Part shown: piece after piece, positions 24,679 to 34,244 of the stretch
How the letters are laid out: the number at the start of each line of letters is the position of its first letter
Position numbering within the stretch: position 1 is the stretch's first letter
From: Pseudomonas fluorescens
GTDB lineage: Bacteria > Pseudomonadota > Gammaproteobacteria > Pseudomonadales > Pseudomonadaceae
DNA length: 51,514 nt
Direction: 5' to 3'
NCBI RefSeq assembly: GCF_902497875.1
Contig: NZ_CABVHY010000040.1
Coordinates: forward strand, 1 to 51,514
Made by a program: the position numbers and the translations under genes
The notes under the pieces: generated by a model
What the model was told of the DNA's origin: nothing
What the model saw: only the letters and a program-made list of their open reading frames with translations
Database searches by the model: none

Positions 24679-25740
24679 ATGAGCAACCCAGAAAGCCCTG
24701 ACCGTCGAAATCTGCTCAAGGCCGGCATGACCCTCGCACTGGCCTGCAGCCTGCCGAGCGTGGTGCGTGCTTCCGACCGCCAGATTATTGTTTCCGACCC
24801 CGGTGGCCCCTATACCAAGGCCTACCGCAAAGCGTTCTACGACCCCTTTGAACAGGCCACCGGCATCAAGGTGATCAGCGTCGCCCGCGAGTCGCAGCCG
24901 GTTGCGCAGTTCTCGGCCATGGTCAAGACCCGCAACTTCGTATGGGATGTGACGACCCTGACGATTTCGGCGGACATTCCCTACCTGGAAAGCCAGGGCT
25001 ACCTCGAGCCTATCGGTCTGAGCAGTGCGGAATTTCCGGACTTGCTGCCCGAGGCCATCACCCCGAACTTCCTTGGCGTCGATGTGTACTCCACTGTTCT
25101 GGCCTATCGCACCGATACCTTCGCCAACAATAGCCCGCAGTCCTGGGCAGATTTCTGGAACGTCGAGAAATTCCCGGGCCGCCGCTGCCTGCGCCGTAGT
25201 CCGCTGGACACCCTGGAACAGGCATTGCTGGCAGACGGCGTAGAGCTGGACGCGCTGTATCCGCTGGACGTCGACCGGGCCTTCAAAAGCCTGGACAAGA
25301 TCAAGCCACACATCGACCTGTGGTGGACCTCCGGGGCCCAGGCCATGCAAGCCATACAGAGTGGTGAGGTGGACTTGATATCGATCTGGAACGGTCGCGC
25401 CCAGGCTGCGCTGGAGAACGGTGCTCCGGTGCAGATCGTCTGGAACCAGGGGTTGTATTCCATTGAAGGGTGGGCCATTCCGAAGGGTACCCCGCGCGCT
25501 GACATGGCCAAGCAATTCGTGCGTTTTTGCGCTGATGCGAAACGCCAGGCCGCGTTCACCGATGACCTGGCCTACGGCCCGACCAATCGCAAGTCCTTCG
25601 AACAGATCCCCGCCGATCGCGCTGCACTGTTGCCGACCGCGCCGCAGAATCTGAAGAACATGCGCCTGCCCAGTCCCCAATGGTGGGAAGCGAACCGTAC
25701 TCAGGTGACTGAACGTTTCAACGCCTGGATCTTGTCGTAA
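24679..25740 (+). CDS. Polyamine-type ABC transporter substrate-binding protein
   Basis: A 353-residue periplasmic binding protein of the PotD/FbpA-like type. The N-terminus DRRNLLKAGMTLALACSLP resembles a Tat signal (RR followed by NLLK). The body holds the stretches GGPYTKAYRKAFYDPFEQATG, SWADFWNVEKFPGRR and WWTSGAQAMQAIQSGEVD (first quoted in part at residues 41-60). AGGAGTCCTTC precedes the ATG. It is clearly a paralogue of the binding protein at 38137, with the same FPGRR, LLADGV and WTSGAQ landmarks. The spacer upstream (24523-24678) contains a small CCGGCC/GGCCGG hairpin at 24544-24560. Confidence 0.9.
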   Translation: MSNPESPDRRNLLKAGMTLALACSLPSVVRASDRQIIVSDPGGPYTKAYRKAFYDPFEQATGIKVISVARESQPVAQFSAMVKTRNFVWDVTTLTISADIPYLESQGYLEPIGLSSAEFPDLLPEAITPNFLGVDVYSTVLAYRTDTFANNSPQSWADFWNVEKFPGRRCLRRSPLDTLEQALLADGVELDALYPLDVDRAFKSLDKIKPHIDLWWTSGAQAMQAIQSGEVDLISIWNGRAQAALENGAPVQIVWNQGLYSIEGWAIPKGTPRADMAKQFVRFCADAKRQAAFTDDLAYGPTNRKSFEQIPADRAALLPTAPQNLKNMRLPSPQWWEANRTQVTERFNAWILS

Positions 25741-25752
25741 GGGAGTCGTTGC

Positions 25753-26823
25753 ATGAGCGTAAAACTTGAAACACGTGGGCTGGGCAAGACCTATGGCCAG
25801 TTCGTCGCGCTGCAGCCCACTGATATCCAGGTGCGCGAAGGGGAGTTTCTCACCCTGTTGGGACCTTCGGGCTCAGGCAAATCGACCCTGCTGCAGATGA
25901 TTTCAGGGCTGGTGCCGCCGAGCAGCGGACAGTTGCTGATCGACGGCCAGGAGGCCACCCATATCGCACCGGGCAAACGCGGCATCGGCCTGGTGTTCCA
26001 GAGCTATGCGTTATTTCCGCACATGAGCGTGCGAGACAACGTCGCTTACGGTCTGCGCATGCGCAAGTACGAAAAGCGCAAGCTCGAAAGCGCAGTCGAC
26101 GATGCGCTGAACATGGTGCGCATGCACGAGTTCGCCCATCGCTATCCCAGCGAGCTGTCCGGCGGGCAACAGCAGCGTATTGCCCTGGCGCGCTGCTTCG
26201 CTTATCGGCCATCGGTCATTCTGCTCGACGAACCCCTCGGCGCACTGGACAAGAATCTGCGTGAGCATATGCAACTGGAAATTCGCCGAATGCACAAGGA
26301 GCTGGGGGCGACCTTCATCTACGTGACGCACGATCAGGAAGAAGCACTGACCCTGTCTGATCGCATTTGCCTGATGAACAAGGCGCGCATTGAACAACTG
26401 GCCACGCCCCAAGAACTTTACGACCGTCCGGCCAGTCTGTTCGCCGCCGAGTTCATCGGTCACTCCAACGTGCTGCAGGGCAAGCGCGCCAACGCCACTC
26501 AATTGCATGTCGAAGGGCGCCTGCTTGAACTCAGCGGCTGCATTGGGCACGAAGTTTCGTCCAAGGTCGACAGCACTGACACCTTCGTGTTGGTGCGCCC
26601 GGAAGCGGCGCGCCTGACCGAGCCAGGCGCCGGGCTGTTGGTGGGCAGTGTCGACGAATGCGTGTTCCTGGGCAGTGATACGCGTGCCCTGGTCCGCCTG
26701 CCCTCGGGTGCCCGGTTCAGCGTGCGCTGCGCACGCCATATCAACCCGCGCGTCGGTGATGACGTAGGGATCACCTGGGACGCCCATCGAGCCACCTTGT
26801 TGCCCGCGCAGGTCCGCTCATGA
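25753..26823 (+). CDS. ABC transporter ATP-binding protein (PotA type)
   Basis: A 356-residue ATPase subunit. Walker A is GPSGSGKST, the signature is LSGGQQQRIALAR, Walker B is VILLDEPLGALD, and the switch His lies in YVTHDQEEALT. The C-terminal 110 residues form the TOBE regulatory domain of the polyamine/iron/spermidine group. It starts 12 bases after the binding-protein gene and its stop overlaps the permease start in an ATGA junction. Confidence 0.93.
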   Translation: MSVKLETRGLGKTYGQFVALQPTDIQVREGEFLTLLGPSGSGKSTLLQMISGLVPPSSGQLLIDGQEATHIAPGKRGIGLVFQSYALFPHMSVRDNVAYGLRMRKYEKRKLESAVDDALNMVRMHEFAHRYPSELSGGQQQRIALARCFAYRPSVILLDEPLGALDKNLREHMQLEIRRMHKELGATFIYVTHDQEEALTLSDRICLMNKARIEQLATPQELYDRPASLFAAEFIGHSNVLQGKRANATQLHVEGRLLELSGCIGHEVSSKVDSTDTFVLVRPEAARLTEPGAGLLVGSVDECVFLGSDTRALVRLPSGARFSVRCARHINPRVGDDVGITWDAHRATLLPAQVRS

Positions 26824-28523
26824 GCCTGCCTAAACGCCTGTTGCCGGCCATCCCGGCGCTCTTGTTCCTGGGTGTGTTCTTTCTGTTGCCGGTAGCAGAA
26901 ATGCTGATGGGCAGTTTTCAGAACACCAGCGGCGAGCTGAGCCTGAGTAATTTCGAACGCATCGCTTCGACGCCGATTTACGGCCGGGTGCTTGGCATCA
27001 CCTTCTGGATATCGGCACTTACCGCGTTGCTCTCGGTGCTGTTGGCCTACCCGGTGACCTACCTCCTGACGCGCTTGTCGCCCAAGGGACGCGAGCGCTG
27101 GATGATCTGGATCATGCTGCCGTTCTGGACGAGCTATCTGGTCAAGACCTACGCCTGGATGCTGCTACTGTCGCGCAAGGGTTTGGTCACCACGATGGTG
27201 GCGCAGTTCATCGACAATCCCTCCGGAATGGTTCCGGCGTTGTCCGGCGTGCTGATCGGCATGGTTCACTCGATGCTGCCGCTGGCGGTCATCACATTGC
27301 TGCCGATCATGCGCAGCATTGATCAGCGTCTCGCGCCCGCCGCGCAAACCCTCGGCGCCAGCGGACCGATGAGCTTCTTCAGTATCTTCCTGCCACTGTC
27401 GGCGCCGGGCATCGCCGCCGCGGCGCTGCTGGTGTTCATTACCAGCCTGGGCTTCTTCATCGTACCCGCGCTGCTGGGCTCGCCGCGGGAAATGATGGTT
27501 GCGCAGTTGGTGATCTCTTCGGTGCTCGACCTGTTCGACATGCACTTTGCAGGCGCACTGTCGGTGGTGCTGCTGATCTGTTCGTTGCTCGTGTTTGTGG
27601 TCTACGACCGGGTCGCGGGGCTGTCCTCCCTCGGCGGAGAGGCGCCCAAGGGCCGCCAGTCGGGCCTTGGTCTGCGACTGTTATTCGCCATCGGTCACTT
27701 CTGCTCGCGGTTCAGTTCCGGGCGCCAGCGGGGTGGTGATGGAGTGATGCTGCCCGGCTACAGTTTGCTGCTGGTATTGCTCTTGATTTTGCCGGTATTG
27801 GTGGTGATTCCCCTGGCCTTTACCAGCAGTCCATTTATCGCTTTCCCGCCCAAGCTCTACAGTTTCAAATGGTTCGCCGAGTTCTTTACGTCCCCGGTGT
27901 GGCAGGCGGCATTGCTGCGCTCCTTCGGCGTGGGTGTGGCGACGGCGCTGCTGGCACTGGTGCTCGGGTTCGGTGCGACCATGGCCATGACCCGCATGTC
28001 GGCACGCTGGCGCAAGGGTCTTTTCGCGCTATTCATCGCACCCCTTATCGTGCCGCGTATTGTTATCGCCCTGGGGCTGCTTTACCTGTTCTCGCGCGTG
28101 GGCCTGGCGGGCAAGGACCTGGGGTTGGTACTCGGTCATACGGTGCTGGCGTTGCCTTACGTGGTGGTGACCCTGGCGGCAGCCTTTCGACAGTACGACA
28201 TGCGCCTTGACGATGCTGCACGCATTCTTGGCGCCGGCACCTTCACCCGATTGCGCACAGTGACCCTGCCGCTGATGGCGGGCAGCCTGATGTCGGCTTT
28301 CCTGCTGGCGTTCATTACCTCGTTCGACGACCTGACCATCGCCATCTTCGTCAGTGGCGGTATCAACACCACGTTGCCCAAGCAAATGTGGGACAGCATT
28401 CAGTTGGCGCTCACACCGACTCTGGCCGCGGTATCCACTACGTTGTTGGGCTTCATTGTGCTGTTCGTTGTGGTCGCCCAATGGGTCGCGCGCCGCTCCC
28501 TTTCCAAACGTCAAGGCTCCTGA
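26820..28523 (+). CDS. Fused two-domain ABC transporter permease
   Basis: A 567-residue inner-membrane protein that joins the two permeases usually made separately (PotB- and PotC-like). Each half has six predicted helices and a coupling EAA-type loop: AAQTLGASGPMSFFSIFLPL in the first half and AARILGAGTFTRLRTVTLPL in the second. A hydrophilic linker of about 60 residues (around 255-315, ending RQRGGDGVMLPGY) separates the halves. It overlaps the ATPase gene by four bases and is followed after three bases by the ligase gene. Fusion of the two halves is known from iron (FbpB-like) systems. Confidence 0.9.
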   Translation: MSLPKRLLPAIPALLFLGVFFLLPVAEMLMGSFQNTSGELSLSNFERIASTPIYGRVLGITFWISALTALLSVLLAYPVTYLLTRLSPKGRERWMIWIMLPFWTSYLVKTYAWMLLLSRKGLVTTMVAQFIDNPSGMVPALSGVLIGMVHSMLPLAVITLLPIMRSIDQRLAPAAQTLGASGPMSFFSIFLPLSAPGIAAAALLVFITSLGFFIVPALLGSPREMMVAQLVISSVLDLFDMHFAGALSVVLLICSLLVFVVYDRVAGLSSLGGEAPKGRQSGLGLRLLFAIGHFCSRFSSGRQRGGDGVMLPGYSLLLVLLLILPVLVVIPLAFTSSPFIAFPPKLYSFKWFAEFFTSPVWQAALLRSFGVGVATALLALVLGFGATMAMTRMSARWRKGLFALFIAPLIVPRIVIALGLLYLFSRVGLAGKDLGLVLGHTVLALPYVVVTLAAAFRQYDMRLDDAARILGAGTFTRLRTVTLPLMAGSLMSAFLLAFITSFDDLTIAIFVSGGINTTLPKQMWDSIQLALTPTLAAVSTTLLGFIVLFVVVAQWVARRSLSKRQGS

Positions 28524-28526
28524 ACG

Positions 28527-30080
28527 ATGCATAACTTCCCTAGCGAATTTTTCCCCCAGCGCATTGCGGACGACCATTTGACTGCCGCGCCGCTGATTCA
28601 TGCCGGCCTGATGAACGATGACACCCGTGTACGCATCACCTTCGAGGGGCGTTCGCTGCAGACTGGCGAACTGCGCGCAAGGGTCGCGGCGCTGCAGGCA
28701 GTGTTGGCCGCGCGAGGGCTGAAACCCGGGCAGCGGGTGGCGGTGATGCTGGGCAACAGCGACGAGCAGATTGTGCTGATCTATGCGTTGATCCTGTCCG
28801 GGCTGGTGTGGATTCCGATCAATACACGGCTGCGCGGTCCTGGCCTGGATTACCCGTTCGAACACGCCAGGCCCGATTTGGTGGTGGCTGACGATGAATT
28901 CGAGCCGCTGCTGCAACAAGGTGTGGCCGCCGCTCTGCCATACCAGTCGATCAATGCCCTGCACGGTGCCGCCCAGGCCTACGCGGATGCGCCGTTGCAG
29001 TGGGTGGACAGCGCCAGTGATGCCGCGCTGTGCCTGATCTACACCTCGGGCACGACCGGTGCACCCAAGGGCGTGATCTTCACCCACCGCATGATGCGGA
29101 TCGCCGGCGAGGCCGTGCTGTTAGTGGCCGATGTGCAAGCGGGCGACCGTCTGCTGCTGTGGGAACCCTTGTGTCATATCGGTGGCGCGCAGATGTTACT
29201 GCTACCGTTTCTGGCCGACGTACAACTGAACGTGGTGCAACGCTTTTCCGCGAGCCGTTTCTGGGCCCAATGCGAAGCGGTAGGGGCGACTCAATTGCAT
29301 TATCTGGGCGGGGTGCTCGATATCCTCATGCAACAGGATGCCTCCACCTGGCCGACGCGCCATAGCCTGCGCACGCTATGGGGGGCAGGGGTCTCCCTGA
29401 ACAACTGGGCGGATATCGAAAAACGTTTCGGCTGCCAATTGCGCGAGTGCTACGGCATGACCGAGTGCGCCAGTTTCGCCACCCTCAACGCCAACAATAA
29501 ACCGGGCTCCGTGGGCAAGGCATTGCCGTGGTTGACGGTCGAACTGCTGGATGCCGAGCACCGGCCGGTAGCCGTTGGACAGTTGGGCGAGATCGTCCTG
29601 TCCAGCCCCGTAGAGGGTGTGTTTCTGCCCGGCTACCTGGATAACCCCACGGCCACCGGACAAGCGCTGCGCAACGGGCGGTTGCATACCGGCGACATGG
29701 CGCGCTTCGACGCCGACGGCGATCTGTTTTTCGTCGGACGACGTACCGACAGCATGCGGGTACGCGGTGAGAACGTGTCAGCGTGGGAGGTGGAACGCGT
29801 ATTCAGCAGTCACCCTGCAGTGCGTGCCTGTGCGGCTGTGGGTGTGCAATCGACGATTGGTGAGCAGGAGATCCTGCTCTATGTCCAATTCGAGGATAAC
29901 GCGGTCGCTGATTGGCCCGCCGTCGCTCAGTGGGCTACGCAACGATTGGCGTCTTACCAGCAGCCGCGTTACTACCGGCGGATCGACAGCTTCGAGATGA
30001 CGCCCAGCGAGCGGATCAAGAAACACCTGTTGGCGCGAACCCTCGAAGGTGCGTGGGACGGGCGGACGCAACGCGCGTAG
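28527..30080 (+). CDS. Acyl-CoA ligase, AMP-forming (CaiC-like)
   Basis: A 517-residue adenylate-forming enzyme that should activate a carboxylic acid to its CoA thioester. Core motifs: IYTSGTTGAPKG (A3, P-loop), YGMTE (A5), TGDMARFDADGDLFFVGRR (A7/A8 region), RGENVSAWEVE, and the C-terminal catalytic Lys in PSERIKKH. It starts three bases after the permease stop, so it is surely in the same operon. With the crotonase at the head of the cluster it gives the order hydratase, importer, ligase; the imported acid is likely unsaturated or hydroxylated, since no acyl-CoA dehydrogenase is encoded here. Confidence 0.88.
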   Translation: MHNFPSEFFPQRIADDHLTAAPLIHAGLMNDDTRVRITFEGRSLQTGELRARVAALQAVLAARGLKPGQRVAVMLGNSDEQIVLIYALILSGLVWIPINTRLRGPGLDYPFEHARPDLVVADDEFEPLLQQGVAAALPYQSINALHGAAQAYADAPLQWVDSASDAALCLIYTSGTTGAPKGVIFTHRMMRIAGEAVLLVADVQAGDRLLLWEPLCHIGGAQMLLLPFLADVQLNVVQRFSASRFWAQCEAVGATQLHYLGGVLDILMQQDASTWPTRHSLRTLWGAGVSLNNWADIEKRFGCQLRECYGMTECASFATLNANNKPGSVGKALPWLTVELLDAEHRPVAVGQLGEIVLSSPVEGVFLPGYLDNPTATGQALRNGRLHTGDMARFDADGDLFFVGRRTDSMRVRGENVSAWEVERVFSSHPAVRACAAVGVQSTIGEQEILLYVQFEDNAVADWPAVAQWATQRLASYQQPRYYRRIDSFEMTPSERIKKHLLARTLEGAWDGRTQRA

Positions 30081-30211
30081 CTAAAAGCTCAGGCGGGGGC
30101 GCCAAGGATTTCACTATGATTTCGCGCAATGTGACAGACAGTCAGTGAATAGCGATAGACTATATCCAGCAAACCGCACTATTCCATTTCACGACGCGAT
30201 GTAATGCACCC

Positions 30212-31015
30212 ATGGCCAACCCCCGCTCGCCGAAAAAAACGGTAACTGATCCCACCGCTTCCTCGCTGTATGTGCAATCCGTGGAGAAAGCCATGAAAGT
30301 ACTCATGGCCTTCGATGGCAGCCAACGGCAACTGTCGTTGTCGGAAATCGCCGGGCTGACCGGCATGGACCTCAGCGCGGCGCAACGCTTCACTTACACA
30401 CTCGCTACCCTGGGCTACCTGAACAAGGACCAGAGCAAGAAGTATGAGTTGTCCCCCAAGCTGCTCGATTTCACCTTCCACTACCTCAGCTCCAGCGATC
30501 TGGTTAACCGCGCCGCACCTTATCTGCAGCAGTTGAGCGCGGAAACCGAGGAAGCGACCAACCTCACGGTGATGGACGACACAGACATTGTCTTCGTCCA
30601 GCGGATCGTCAGCCGTCACGTCTTCAACGCCAACGTCATTGTCGGTACCCGCTTGCCTGCCTGGTGCACCGCACCCGGCTTGGCGCTGCTGGCCACCTAC
30701 CCGGATGACGAAGTCAACGACATCTTCGACCGCAGCCAGTTCGTCCAGCACACCCCGGCCACCATCACCGACCGTGGGCAGATCTGGGCGAACGTGGAGC
30801 AGGTCCGCCAGCAACGCTTTGCCCACGTCGAGGACCAGTTCTTCTACGGCGATGTGTCCACCGCCGCCGCCATTCTGGACGGTTCGGGGCGCGGGATTGG
30901 CGCGGTTAACGTGGCGGTGTCGCGTTCGCGCTGGGTCGCGGAACGGGACATGCGACGCTACGCCGACCTGCTGATTTCCACCGCCTCTTCGATTTCAGCG
31001 AAGCGCAAATCCTGA
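30212..31015 (+). CDS. IclR-family transcriptional regulator (cluster 1)
   Basis: A 267-residue regulator: winged helix-turn-helix near residues 25-85 (SVEKAMKVLMAFDGSQ, LSLSEIAGLTGMDLSAAQR) and an IclR effector domain from about 95 (LVNRAAPYLQQLSAETEEAT, GTRLPAWCTAPGLALLA). It follows the ligase gene by 131 bases in the same direction, so it may be transcribed with, or separately from, the cluster it presumably controls. It is a close paralogue of the IclR gene at 33315, sharing SLYV.S.EK, LSEIA.L.G.D.SAAQR and the unusual C-terminal SAK end. Confidence 0.9.
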   Translation: MANPRSPKKTVTDPTASSLYVQSVEKAMKVLMAFDGSQRQLSLSEIAGLTGMDLSAAQRFTYTLATLGYLNKDQSKKYELSPKLLDFTFHYLSSSDLVNRAAPYLQQLSAETEEATNLTVMDDTDIVFVQRIVSRHVFNANVIVGTRLPAWCTAPGLALLATYPDDEVNDIFDRSQFVQHTPATITDRGQIWANVEQVRQQRFAHVEDQFFYGDVSTAAAILDGSGRGIGAVNVAVSRSRWVAERDMRRYADLLISTASSISAKRKS

Positions 31016-31093
31016 GCCGAGGATAGCAAGCCGTCGCGTTTATGGATGTTCGGTGAACAAGGCAGCTCAAGGCACTGCCTTGTTTTGAGTTCA

Positions 31094-31897
31094 CTAACCG
31101 CCAGTGTTTGCGTCTGCCGATAACTCCTGCGAGCGTCGATAAGCCGCTTGTGTCGCCGCTTCAATCAAGTGGCGAAGCGCTTGATCCTGTTCGAAGACGC
31201 CAATGGCCGCTGCAGTCGTGCCGTTGGGCGAGGTGACGGCGGTGCGCAAATCGACAATGTTTGCGTCTTCCCGGGTCTGCTGGCGAGCGGCGCCCAGTGC
31301 GGTCTGGCTGGCCAGGTCCAGCGCCAGTTGGGGCGCCAGTCCCAGAAGGACTCCGGCCTGGGCCAGGGCTTCACTGAACAAGTGGTAGTAGGCCGGGCCA
31401 CTGCCTGAAATCGCGGTGACTGCATCAAGCAGGCGTTCCTGCTCAAGCCAGTAGCTGCGCCCCACACTGTCGAATAATTGGCTGACCAAGGCACGGCGTG
31501 CGTCATCCAGTCTCGCGTCTGCGTAGAGCCCTGTGCAGCCGGCGTTGACCAGCACCGGGGTATTGGGCATGGCCCGGATCACCGGGCAGCGTCGGGAAAG
31601 GGCATGATCCAGGGCTTCGGTGGTGATACCTGCCGCGACTGAAATAACCACCGCGCCCTTGCAGATCGCGTCGGGCAGGGACGCCGCGACGCTACACACC
31701 TTGTCGGGTTTGACCGCGATGACTATCAGGTCGAAGGGCTGTTGCGTAACGGCTTGCAGATCCGGGTACAAGGTTGCCCGAAGGCCAGGATGCTGATGCG
31801 GGTCGACGGCGCTGATGGCGTCAACCAGGCCCGTTGCCAGCCAGGCCTCTCCGATGGCGCTGCCCATGCGCCCGTAACCAATAAATAGAACGTTCAT
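31094..31897 (-). CDS. Pyrroline-5-carboxylate reductase (ProC family)
   Basis: A 267-residue NADPH-dependent reductase. The N-terminus MNVLFIGYGRMGSAIGEAW is the dinucleotide-binding fold (G.GRMG). The C-terminal proline-reductase signature is ITAISGSGPAYYHLFSEALA. The usual proC has a housekeeping context; this copy sits between two catabolic clusters on the strand of cluster 2 and may reduce a cyclic imine in that pathway instead of making proline. It ends 78 bases from the convergent IclR gene of cluster 1. The start ATG at 31897 has GGGAGATC upstream. Confidence 0.82.
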   Translation of the reverse strand: MNVLFIGYGRMGSAIGEAWLATGLVDAISAVDPHQHPGLRATLYPDLQAVTQQPFDLIVIAVKPDKVCSVAASLPDAICKGAVVISVAAGITTEALDHALSRRCPVIRAMPNTPVLVNAGCTGLYADARLDDARRALVSQLFDSVGRSYWLEQERLLDAVTAISGSGPAYYHLFSEALAQAGVLLGLAPQLALDLASQTALGAARQQTREDANIVDLRTAVTSPNGTTAAAIGVFEQDQALRHLIEAATQAAYRRSQELSADANTGG

Positions 31898-32049
31898 GGT
31901 TTGATCTCCCGATAAGTCGCATGACTTGTTTTAAAAAAGATACAGCGTGTTGAAATGTTCAGGTGTCAGCGTGCCGCCGATAGCTGTCGGATTCTCGTGA
32001 TAAAAACAGTGTTTTGCTCAGGGAGGATTGCCGCCCCGGAGTGACTTGG

Positions 32050-33210
32050 TTAGCGTGCCGATGACGTTAAGTAACTTAAGTTCCTGCACTCTCCAACCGA
32101 GTGAGTACCTAACATCTTTAAGGTCAGATCCATTTCCTCCCTTAACATGTGCATGATGTCGTTTGCGCCTTCCTGGCCGGCGGCTGCCAATCCCCATAAG
32201 GGTAAACGCCCGACCATGACGGCATCAGCGCCCAGCGCGAGATACTTCAAAATGTCACTGCCGCGGGTCACACCGCTGTCGGCAATGATCTGCATATCGC
32301 CGCGGACCGCATCCGCTATGGCCGGGAGTACATCGATGGGCGCCGGGGCGATATCGAGGTTACGTCCACCATGGGCCGAAACGACGATGGCATCCGCACC
32401 TTCATCCCGGGCGATAAGCGCGTCCTGGGTGCTTAACACGCCCTTGATGACGATACGCCCGTGCCACCAGGTGCGGATCTGTCGAATGTCTTTCCAGGTC
32501 AGGCGGTTTTCCAGCCTCACGGCCTCGTGGACAGTCTGTTGGGTGACAGCGCTACGGAACTGCGCAGGATAATGCCCATACGAGGGCATCCCGGATGACA
32601 GCATCTGCCGCAGCCATACCGAAGCCAGCCAGGAAGGGTGGCAAAGCACATCCAGCATGAGCCCGAGGGTCGGTTTCAACGGGATCGAAAAGCCATTTCT
32701 GACGTTGTATTCGCGCTTTGGACTGACGGGTGTGTCGGCGGTGATGACCAGGCAATCCACGGTTGATGCCTGGGCGCGTTCCAGCAATTGGCGGGTCAGG
32801 TTTCGGTCTTTCCACACGTAGAGCTGAAACCAGAGCTTGGCATCAGGCACGCTCTGTCTGATCGCTTCCACCGTGGTGACCGACTGTGTAGAAACGCAGA
32901 AGGGAATACCCAGGTCCCGAGCGGTTTTCGCCAGTTTGATTTCACCCTGGTAGGAAACCAGTCCCGCCAGTGCCGTGGGGGCTATGACCACCGGCATGTC
33001 CAGCGATTGACCCAATAACGTTGTCCTGAGATCAGGACGGTCGATGCCGGTCAATATGGAGGGCGTCAGCGTGATGTGATCCAGACTTGAACGGATTCGC
33101 GAAAGAGCGCGTTCATCCTCGCTGCCTCGATCGATATATTGAAATAGCGCGTTTGGCAAACGTTGTCTGGCCCGGGCCCTGTAATCAATAAAGTTCAATA
33201 AGGATGACAT
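32050..33210 (-). CDS. FMN-dependent alpha-hydroxy-acid oxidase/dehydrogenase
   Basis: A 386-residue enzyme of the lactate/glycolate/mandelate oxidase family that turns an L-2-hydroxy acid into a 2-oxo acid. FMN- and substrate-site elements are IAPTALAGLVSYQGE (normally IAP.G..G), WFQLYVWKDR with the substrate Tyr, the Lys in VIKGVLS, and the catalytic His in SAHGGRNLD (usual form SNHGGRQLD). DTPVSPKREYNVRNGF is the expected DTP..G.RE..RN.F loop. It is probably membrane-associated if it feeds the respiratory chain. Placed with an FAD D-hydroxyacid dehydrogenase gene at the far end of cluster 2. Confidence 0.88.
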   Translation of the reverse strand: MSSLLNFIDYRARARQRLPNALFQYIDRGSEDERALSRIRSSLDHITLTPSILTGIDRPDLRTTLLGQSLDMPVVIAPTALAGLVSYQGEIKLAKTARDLGIPFCVSTQSVTTVEAIRQSVPDAKLWFQLYVWKDRNLTRQLLERAQASTVDCLVITADTPVSPKREYNVRNGFSIPLKPTLGLMLDVLCHPSWLASVWLRQMLSSGMPSYGHYPAQFRSAVTQQTVHEAVRLENRLTWKDIRQIRTWWHGRIVIKGVLSTQDALIARDEGADAIVVSAHGGRNLDIAPAPIDVLPAIADAVRGDMQIIADSGVTRGSDILKYLALGADAVMVGRLPLWGLAAAGQEGANDIMHMLREEMDLTLKMLGTHSVGECRNLSYLTSSAR

Positions 33211-33314
33211 AAGCCCTCGTCCGTATATAAAGGGAAATGCAACGTGGATTGTTGGATCCTGGCTGCCTTTTCATTTCCCATGCACGCGGTAAGTTTTGTT
33301 ATAGGGTGTTTGGC

Positions 33315-34145
33315 TTACGAGAAAAACTTCTTGGCGGATAGCGACGTGGCTACCACTTGGACATGCTGCGTGAGTTCTTCTTCGACGCGTTCTTTCGTCC
33401 AGCGAGTTGTCGGTACCGCGATAGTAATGGCCGCCACCGCATGGCCATGTTCATCCAATATGGCCGAGGCCACGGCGATGTCTCCCAGAACGGTTTCATT
33501 GGAGATAATGGCGTAGCCTGTTTCAGCGGCGCGCTGCATACGCTCGCGTAATAAACCTTTGTCGGTGATGGTATAAGGCGTCAGTGCCCGAAGATGGGTT
33601 GCTTCAATCGCGGCTTCCTGCTCCTGGGCGGTGCAGTGAGATAGGATGGCCGTACCTGACGCCGTAAACACCGCGGGCAAGCGGCTGCCGACCATGATGT
33701 CGACATTGATCAAGTGCCGACCCGGGTAGCGGCCCACGTAGACGACCTCATGCCCATCGAGTTCTTGCAGGTTAGTGGTTTCGCCAAGGGTACTGCTCAG
33801 GTCGACCAAGTAAGGCGCGGCTTTATGCAGTAACTCATGAGCGCAAAGAAAGTTGTAGGAAAACTGCAGTACCTTGGAGGTCAGTGCGTAATCCCGGCTG
33901 TCATGGACACGGCGAAGATAGCCCAGTGCTTCCAATGTGAATACCAGGCGTTGAGCCGCACTTCGATCAAGCCCGGACAACTTCGCGATCTCCGAGAGCG
34001 GCATCTGCCGTTTGGGATGGTCAAAGGCATGAAGTATTTGAAAGGTTTTTTCAGTTGACCCAACATATAATGACGAATTACGAGGATCCCCAGCGACCTC
34101 TATATCGGTTTTTTTGGTGGCTCTGGGAGGGCGAGAGTTCGGCAT
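33315..34145 (-). CDS. IclR-family transcriptional regulator (cluster 2)
   Basis: A 276-residue IclR regulator with a long charged N-terminal tail (residues 1-25), helix-turn-helix around 30-90 (STEKTFQILHAFDHPKRQ, LSEIAKLSGLDRSAAQR) and effector domain from about 100 (LLHKAAPYLVDLSSTLGETT). It is closely related to the regulator of cluster 1. It lies just downstream of the DapA-family gene on the same strand, separated by a strong hairpin at 34191-34225, so it probably has its own promoter in the AT-rich stretch 34150-34190. Confidence 0.9.
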   Translation of the reverse strand: MPNSRPPRATKKTDIEVAGDPRNSSLYVGSTEKTFQILHAFDHPKRQMPLSEIAKLSGLDRSAAQRLVFTLEALGYLRRVHDSRDYALTSKVLQFSYNFLCAHELLHKAAPYLVDLSSTLGETTNLQELDGHEVVYVGRYPGRHLINVDIMVGSRLPAVFTASGTAILSHCTAQEQEAAIEATHLRALTPYTITDKGLLRERMQRAAETGYAIISNETVLGDIAVASAILDEHGHAVAAITIAVPTTRWTKERVEEELTQHVQVVATSLSAKKFFS

Positions 34146-34190
34146 TTTTTGAGCGGTCCATAAAATGTTATGAAATTATATTGTGGCATT

Positions 34191-34225
34191 CACCCGTGCC
34201 CTTGCATAGCGCTGGGGCACGGGTG
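34191..34225 (-). terminator. Hairpin downstream of the DapA-family gene
   Basis: CACCCGTGCCC pairs perfectly with GGGCACGGGTG around a 13-base loop, 20 bases after the stop of the DapA-family gene. On the minus strand it is followed by AATGCCACAATATAATTTC, without a strong U-run. It likely ends or thins transcription of the importer/lyase operon before the IclR gene. Confidence 0.55.
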
Positions 34226-34244
34226 CGGCGCCGGTTATTTTGAA

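Noticed and set aside
28029..29087. Minus-strand frame opposite permease and ligase genes
   Set aside because: It has low-complexity Gln/Arg/His composition typical of shadow frames; it spans two well-supported genes.
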